From assembly GCF_001305515.1 (NCBI RefSeq), contig NZ_LJYW01000001.1, positions 1,891,222 to 1,955,221 on the forward strand: a stretch of DNA of 64,000 nucleotides, given 5' to 3'. Positions 60,199-64,000 of this stretch are shown in pieces (positions within the stretch are counted from its first letter, which is position 1; each line of letters opens with the position of its first letter). Under the pieces are notes generated by a model. It saw only the letters and a program-made list of their open reading frames with translations. It was not told where the DNA came from and ran no database searches. The DNA comes from Prosthecodimorpha hirschii. Its GTDB lineage: Bacteria > Pseudomonadota > Alphaproteobacteria > Rhizobiales > Ancalomicrobiaceae. A program made the position numbers and the translations under genes.

Positions 60199-61199
60199 TG
60201 CTGTATGGAGCCGAGCGCTCCGACCACATGGCGCACCCGGAGTTGGTCGGCTTCCACGCCGCGCATCTAGCGCAGCACTTCGGACAGATGCAGGTTGCCG
60301 AAATCAACGGCACCACCTGCCGCGAATACGTCCGGAAACGCACGACCGGGCGCATCGGAGCCCGACCGGTGAAGGAGGGCACCGCACGCCGAGAACTGGA
60401 GACCTTGGGGGCCGCCATCAACTACGCCTATCGGGAGCGGCGGTTGCGGTTCCCGGTCCCGGTCACGCTGCCGCCGAAGGCTCCGGCCCGCGAACGCTGG
60501 CTGACCAGACTCGAGGCGGCCCGCCTTCTCGGTGGCGCCCTTGGCCTGGCACGAATCACGTTCTGCGATGTCCGCACCCGCGCGGAGCGCGCGAAGTGGG
60601 TCCGTGTCGGCAAGCCGGTCTATCACGTCGGCCGCTTCATCCTGATCGCGCTCTATACGGGCACGCGGCACGAGGCCGTGCTGCAGATGCGGTGGGGTCT
60701 TTCCTCCGAGGGCGGATGGTTCGATCTGGATGGTGGCGTCATGTATCGCCGCGGTCAGGGCGAGCGCGAGACCGCCAAGCGTCGACCGCCGATCCCCATT
60801 CCAAGCGTCCTACTGCCGCATCTGCGGCGCTGGCGGGATGTCGATCGCCGGGCCGATGCCAGACGAGCGGCGGCAGCCGCACCCGGCGAGACCGTCCTCC
60901 CGACAACGCATGTCGTCAGCTTCGCAGGCCGGCCGATCCTGAAAGAGCGGCGAGGCTTCGCACGGGCTCGCGAGATCGCCGGGCTCGGCGAGGATGTCAC
61001 GCCGCATATCCTGCGGCACACCGCTGCGACCTGGCTTCTACAGGCCCGGGTCCCGACCTGGGATGTCGCCGGATATCTCGGCACGTCGGAGGCGATGATC
61101 CGAAAGACCTATGGGCACCACTCGCCCGACCACCTCGCCCTTGCCGCCGCAGCGTTTCATGGGCGAAGATTGGGCGCGTCGAAAACGGAGACCGGTTAG
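59979..61199 (+). CDS. int: Tyrosine-recombinase integrase
   Basis: A 406-residue site-specific integrase, last gene of the island and next to its tRNA attachment site. N-terminal arm-binding and core-binding domains (about residues 1-190), then the catalytic domain. Catalytic residues are Arg230 in YTGTRHEAVL, His343 and Arg346 in HILRHTAATW, and Tyr378 in IRKTYGHHSPDH. The usual His/Trp before Tyr reads LGTSEAM (Thr). GTG/ATG context: the ATG at 59979 lies inside the xis-like gene. It recombines attP with the 3' part of tRNA-Val. Confidence 0.94.
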   Translation: MPRRRQPPRLYLRQRRGRDPVWVILDGQTEIGTGCGPGDGRRAEEALAAYLAGKHRADFGDGDPAHVAVADVLMLYGAERSDHMAHPELVGFHAAHLAQHFGQMQVAEINGTTCREYVRKRTTGRIGARPVKEGTARRELETLGAAINYAYRERRLRFPVPVTLPPKAPARERWLTRLEAARLLGGALGLARITFCDVRTRAERAKWVRVGKPVYHVGRFILIALYTGTRHEAVLQMRWGLSSEGGWFDLDGGVMYRRGQGERETAKRRPPIPIPSVLLPHLRRWRDVDRRADARRAAAAAPGETVLPTTHVVSFAGRPILKERRGFARAREIAGLGEDVTPHILRHTAATWLLQARVPTWDVAGYLGTSEAMIRKTYGHHSPDHLALAAAAFHGRRLGASKTETG

Positions 61200-61221
61200 A
61201 TGACCGATAAGCCTTTGATTT

Positions 61222-61300
<79 letters not shown>

Positions 61301-61341
61301 ATTCCATGAGCCGTCGGTTCGGGTTGCCGTCGGCGAGGTGG

Positions 61342-61370
61342 TCTATAGCCAACCTCGTTCGGGGGTGCAA
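61342..61370 (-). promoter_or_regulatory. tRNA-Val promoter
   Basis: On the minus strand a -35 box TTGCAC (61370-61365) is followed after 17 bases by -10 TATAGA (61347-61342). The predicted transcript start is about 35 bases before the tRNA 5' end. The spacing and boxes match the housekeeping sigma factor. Confidence 0.7.
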
Positions 61371-61621
61371 GCGGAAAGCTGGCTTGGAACCCGATGCTTG
61401 CGGCAGCACGGCTCCCATGCCGCCCGAAGGGTGCCGAAACCGGCCGGCTGCGCCGTTTTGGCGGCGCCGGACCGGCCGAAACGGGGGCCGCGGCGCCGCG
61501 CCGGGTGTGGAAAAGTCCGGCGTTGCCCCTCCCCGCCGCCGCCGAGCGCTCTCGGCGGCGCTCAATGACGCACCTGCGGCCGTCGGTGCGGTCGCGGCGC
61601 GGTCGTACAGGCCGAGGCCGC
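61371..61621. other. Gene-free region beyond the tRNA promoter
   Basis: About 250 bases without a supported gene, GC-rich, between the tRNA promoter and the amidase stop. I see no clear regulatory element. Confidence 0.4.
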
Positions 61622-62953
61622 CTATCCGGCGGCAGCCAGGCTCTGCACCAGGAGACGGGCGGTGCGCAGCAGGCGGGCGTCGTCGTCGCGGGCGCCGACC
61701 AGTTGCACTGCCATTGGCAGGCCGTCGGCCTCGAACAGCGGCAGGCTGACGGCCGGGGTGCCCAGGAAGGTCCACAGGCTGCAGAAATGCGGGTCGCCGG
61801 TCGAGCCGTGGCCCGCAGGGGCCGGCCCAAGCGCGGCCGGCGTCAGGATCGTGCCGTGATCGAGGAAGATCGCGCGCGCCAGCCGCTCGAGGCGCTCGCG
61901 CGTCTCCTTGGCGTCCAGATAGGCGACCGCCGAGGCGGCGCGGCCGCGCTCGACCACGGCACGCAGATCGGCGTGGATCAGCTCCGGGGTCCGGTCGGCA
62001 AGGTCGCCGAAGGCGCGGGCGAACTCGACCTCGCGGATCAGCTTGGCGGCCGCGATGCCCTCCTCGAAGGCGAAACCGAACGCGATCTCGGTGACGCGGG
62101 CGCCCAGTTCGCCGACCAGATCGTCGATCGCCTCACGCTGCTCGGGTGCCAGATCCGACCAGCGGTCGGAGCGGACCAGCGCGAAGGTCGGCGGCAGGGT
62201 CCAGTCGGCCTCGACGGTCTCCAGCAGGGTCGACCGGCTGCGCGGCCGCGTCGCGCCGTCGCGCGGGTCGTAGCCGATCAGCGCGTCGCCGATCAGCGCC
62301 AGGTCCTCGATCGAACGGGCGAAGACCCCGACCGTGTCGAGGCTCGCCGACTGTTCGAGCACGCCGGGGCGCGGGATGGCGCCGAAGCTCGGCTTGTAGC
62401 CGTAGACGCCGCAGAACGCGGCCGGCCGGATCACCGAGCCGAGCGTCTGCGTGCCGAGCGCAAGCGACACGTGGCGGTCGGCGACGGCGGCCGCCGAGCC
62501 GGACGAGGATCCGCCGGGTGTGCGGCCCGGATCGGCCGGATTGCGGGTCGGTCCCGGAATATGGGTCGCCAGTTCGCAGGTGACCGTCTTGCCGAGAATG
62601 ATCGCGCCGGCCGCGCGCAGCGCCGCGACCGGGGCCGCATCGGTCTCGGGCCGGCGGCCGCGATGCGCCGGCGAGCCGTGCTCGGTCGGATAGTCGGCCG
62701 TGTCGATCACGTCCTTCAGGCCGACCGGCACGCCATGCAGCGGACCGAGCGGCCGGCCCTCGGCGCGGGCCCGGTCCGCCCGCGCGGCCGCGTCCAGCAC
62801 GAGGCCGGGATCGACATGCGCCCAGGCCCGGATGTCGGCCTCGCGGGCGGCAATCCGGTCGAGGCTGGCCTCGACGAGATCGGTGGCGGTGACGAGGCCG
62901 TCGCGGATCGCCGCGGCGACCTCCCGGGCCGTCATTCGAGTCAGGTCTTGCAT
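61622..62953 (-). CDS. Amidase-signature family enzyme
   Basis: A 443-residue amidase. The Ser-cisSer-Lys triad is present: Lys in VGLKDVIDT near residue 79, then GGSSSGSAAAVADRHVSLALGTQTLGSVIRPA near residues 145-180, which contains the two serines. The C-terminal ends with the usual PLFEADGLPMAVQLVG. It hydrolyses an amide or half-amide; the substrate is unknown. It sits nine bases after the TRAP permease gene on the same strand, which suggests that the transported compound is the amide. Confidence 0.92.
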   Translation of the reverse strand: MQDLTRMTAREVAAAIRDGLVTATDLVEASLDRIAAREADIRAWAHVDPGLVLDAAARADRARAEGRPLGPLHGVPVGLKDVIDTADYPTEHGSPAHRGRRPETDAAPVAALRAAGAIILGKTVTCELATHIPGPTRNPADPGRTPGGSSSGSAAAVADRHVSLALGTQTLGSVIRPAAFCGVYGYKPSFGAIPRPGVLEQSASLDTVGVFARSIEDLALIGDALIGYDPRDGATRPRSRSTLLETVEADWTLPPTFALVRSDRWSDLAPEQREAIDDLVGELGARVTEIAFGFAFEEGIAAAKLIREVEFARAFGDLADRTPELIHADLRAVVERGRAASAVAYLDAKETRERLERLARAIFLDHGTILTPAALGPAPAGHGSTGDPHFCSLWTFLGTPAVSLPLFEADGLPMAVQLVGARDDDARLLRTARLLVQSLAAAG

Positions 62954-62962
62954 CGGTCCGGT

Positions 62963-64000
62963 TCAGTTCCCGTAGAGGAATTCGGGCAGCCACAGGGTCA
63001 TGCCTGGCCACAGATACATGATCACCATGCACAGGATCACGATCAGCATATAGGGCATCATGCCGGCGAAGATCTGGTTGATGGTGACGTGCGACGGCGC
63101 CACCCCCTTCAGATAGAAGGCCGACATGGCGACCGGCGGCGACAGGAAGGCCGCCTGCAGGTTGACGAAGACCAGGGTGCCCCAGAGGATCGGGTCGATG
63201 TTGAAGTGTTTCAGCATCGGCAGGAAGATCGGCACGAAGATCACGATGATCTCGGTCCATTCCAGCGGCCAGCCGAGGATGAAGATGATCGCCTGGCTGA
63301 GGATCATGAACTGCAGCGGCGTCAGGTCGAGCGCCAGCACCCATTTCTCCAGGAGCGCCTGGCCGCCCAGGATGGCGAAGACGCCGGAGAAGAGCGCCGA
63401 GCCGACGAACAGCCAGCACACCATCGAGGTCGTCTTGGCGGTCAGGAACACCGCCTCCTTGGTCCGCTTCCAGTCGAGCGTGCCGGCCTGCAGGGCAAGC
63501 AGGAAGGCGCCGGCGGCACCCACCGCGGCCGATTCGGTCGCCGTCGTGATGCCGAACAGGATGACCACCAGGACCACGACGGTGAGCGTGCCGAGCGGCG
63601 CGATCGACGTGGTCAGGAGCTTGACCACCTCGAACTTCTCTGCCCCCATCTTTCGGTAGCTGCGCAGCATCCAGAGCGCTGCCAGGGCGGCGAGAATGCC
63701 GAACCACAGGTAGAAGCCTTCCGGCGGACCGGCCGCGGCAGCCGGTTCGGCAGCAGCGGCGGGGTCGCCCAGTTCCTGCAGACCGCCGCCCAGTTCCTCC
63801 ACCCCGCTCGGGATCGCCAGCGTCTTCTTCTGCTGGTGGACGACGACATACCACCAGATCAGCGCAAAGGTTCCGGCCGTCATGATCAGCGGGACCAGCG
63901 CGTAGAAGAGGTGCAGCAGCACCGTTCCGTAGCCCATCGGCTTGCCGTCGACGGTGAGGCCGCGAGCGCGCCCCGGCGAGACCGCCGCCTTGACCAGGCC
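62963..64000 (-). CDS. dctM: TRAP transporter large permease (DctM-like), 5' end outside window
   Basis: The 346 C-terminal residues of a large TRAP permease; the frame stays open to the edge at 64000. Features: ATESAAVGAAGAFLLALQAGTLDW near the middle, LFVGSALFSGVFAILGGQALLEKW, ILGWPLEWTEIIVIFVPIFLPML, LSPPVAMSAFYLKGVAPSHV near the end, a hallmark of this subunit. A loop rich in Ala/Pro/Gly (EELGGGLQELGDPAAAAEPAAAAG) lies between two helices. It is a different system from the TRAP genes at 45-48 kb. Confidence 0.93.
   Translation of the reverse strand, partial: GLVKAAVSPGRARGLTVDGKPMGYGTVLLHLFYALVPLIMTAGTFALIWWYVVVHQQKKTLAIPSGVEELGGGLQELGDPAAAAEPAAAAGPPEGFYLWFGILAALAALWMLRSYRKMGAEKFEVVKLLTTSIAPLGTLTVVVLVVILFGITTATESAAVGAAGAFLLALQAGTLDWKRTKEAVFLTAKTTSMVCWLFVGSALFSGVFAILGGQALLEKWVLALDLTPLQFMILSQAIIFILGWPLEWTEIIVIFVPIFLPMLKHFNIDPILWGTLVFVNLQAAFLSPPVAMSAFYLKGVAPSHVTINQIFAGMMPYMLIVILCMVIMYLWPGMTLWLPEFLYGN

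Overview
The window is very GC-rich DNA. Its strong third-position GC bias makes long spurious open frames on every strand. Gene content and local order point to an alphaproteobacterium of the Hyphomicrobiales (Rhizobiales): a YcbB-type L,D-transpeptidase next to a DUF882 protein, pyruvate kinase near DUF1036, N-formylglutamate amidohydrolase, DUF1244 and GapR (DUF2312) genes, the 41-residue cysteine-free L36, and a DUF2336 protein. The sequence does not fix the genus.

Layout. 1-17.8 kb is mostly housekeeping and envelope genes: cell-wall enzymes, pyk, small conserved alphaproteobacterial proteins, rpmJ with a TPR/hydrolase pair, a PQQ-type sugar dehydrogenase homologue, and an unusual set of three DUF4399 domains beside a SUMF1-like protein. 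18.3-23.6 kb holds a large DWY-repeat glycosyltransferase-like protein, transaldolase, a TolB-like protein and a P-loop kinase. 23.6-30.2 kb is a complete seven-gene MoxR/Bat operon (moxR-DUF58-DUF4381-batA-batB-batC-batD). A NarL-type two-component pair is transcribed divergently from it (30.5-32.6 kb).

32.6-48.2 kb is a colinear minus-strand catabolic cluster of 13 genes. It holds a TRAP transporter (dctPQM-like), a phosphotransferase with a DUF6285-like partner, an acyl-CoA ligase, an acyl-CoA dehydrogenase, a lipocalin/CrtC-like protein, and a complete ribose-type ABC importer. One permease of that importer is fused to a strictosidine-synthase/SMP-30-like beta-propeller, and a second propeller gene follows. 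A TetR regulator (48.5 kb) is divergent from the cluster and is its probable repressor. The substrate cannot be read from sequence. The gene set suggests an amphipathic or sugar-linked acid that is imported, de-lactonised and CoA-activated.

49.3-61.3 kb is an 11.9-kb island integrated in a tRNA-Val(GAC) gene. Perfect 51-bp direct repeats flank it. All of its genes are on the plus strand, intact and mostly overlapping. It encodes a RepA-like ATPase followed by an 11-bp-phased iteron-like array, a minor tail protein, small regulators (AlpA and others), a lambda-type portal, a prohead protease-major capsid fusion with an apparent internal start, a tape-measure protein, an Xis-like protein and a tyrosine integrase. 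I see no terminase, head-tail connector, tail tube, baseplate or lysis gene. The intact, compact state of what remains suggests a capsid-encoding satellite-like element rather than a random prophage remnant. This is the best candidate here for an undescribed system.

61.6-64.0 kb returns to chromosomal genes: an amidase and the 3' part of a TRAP large permease that runs off the window.
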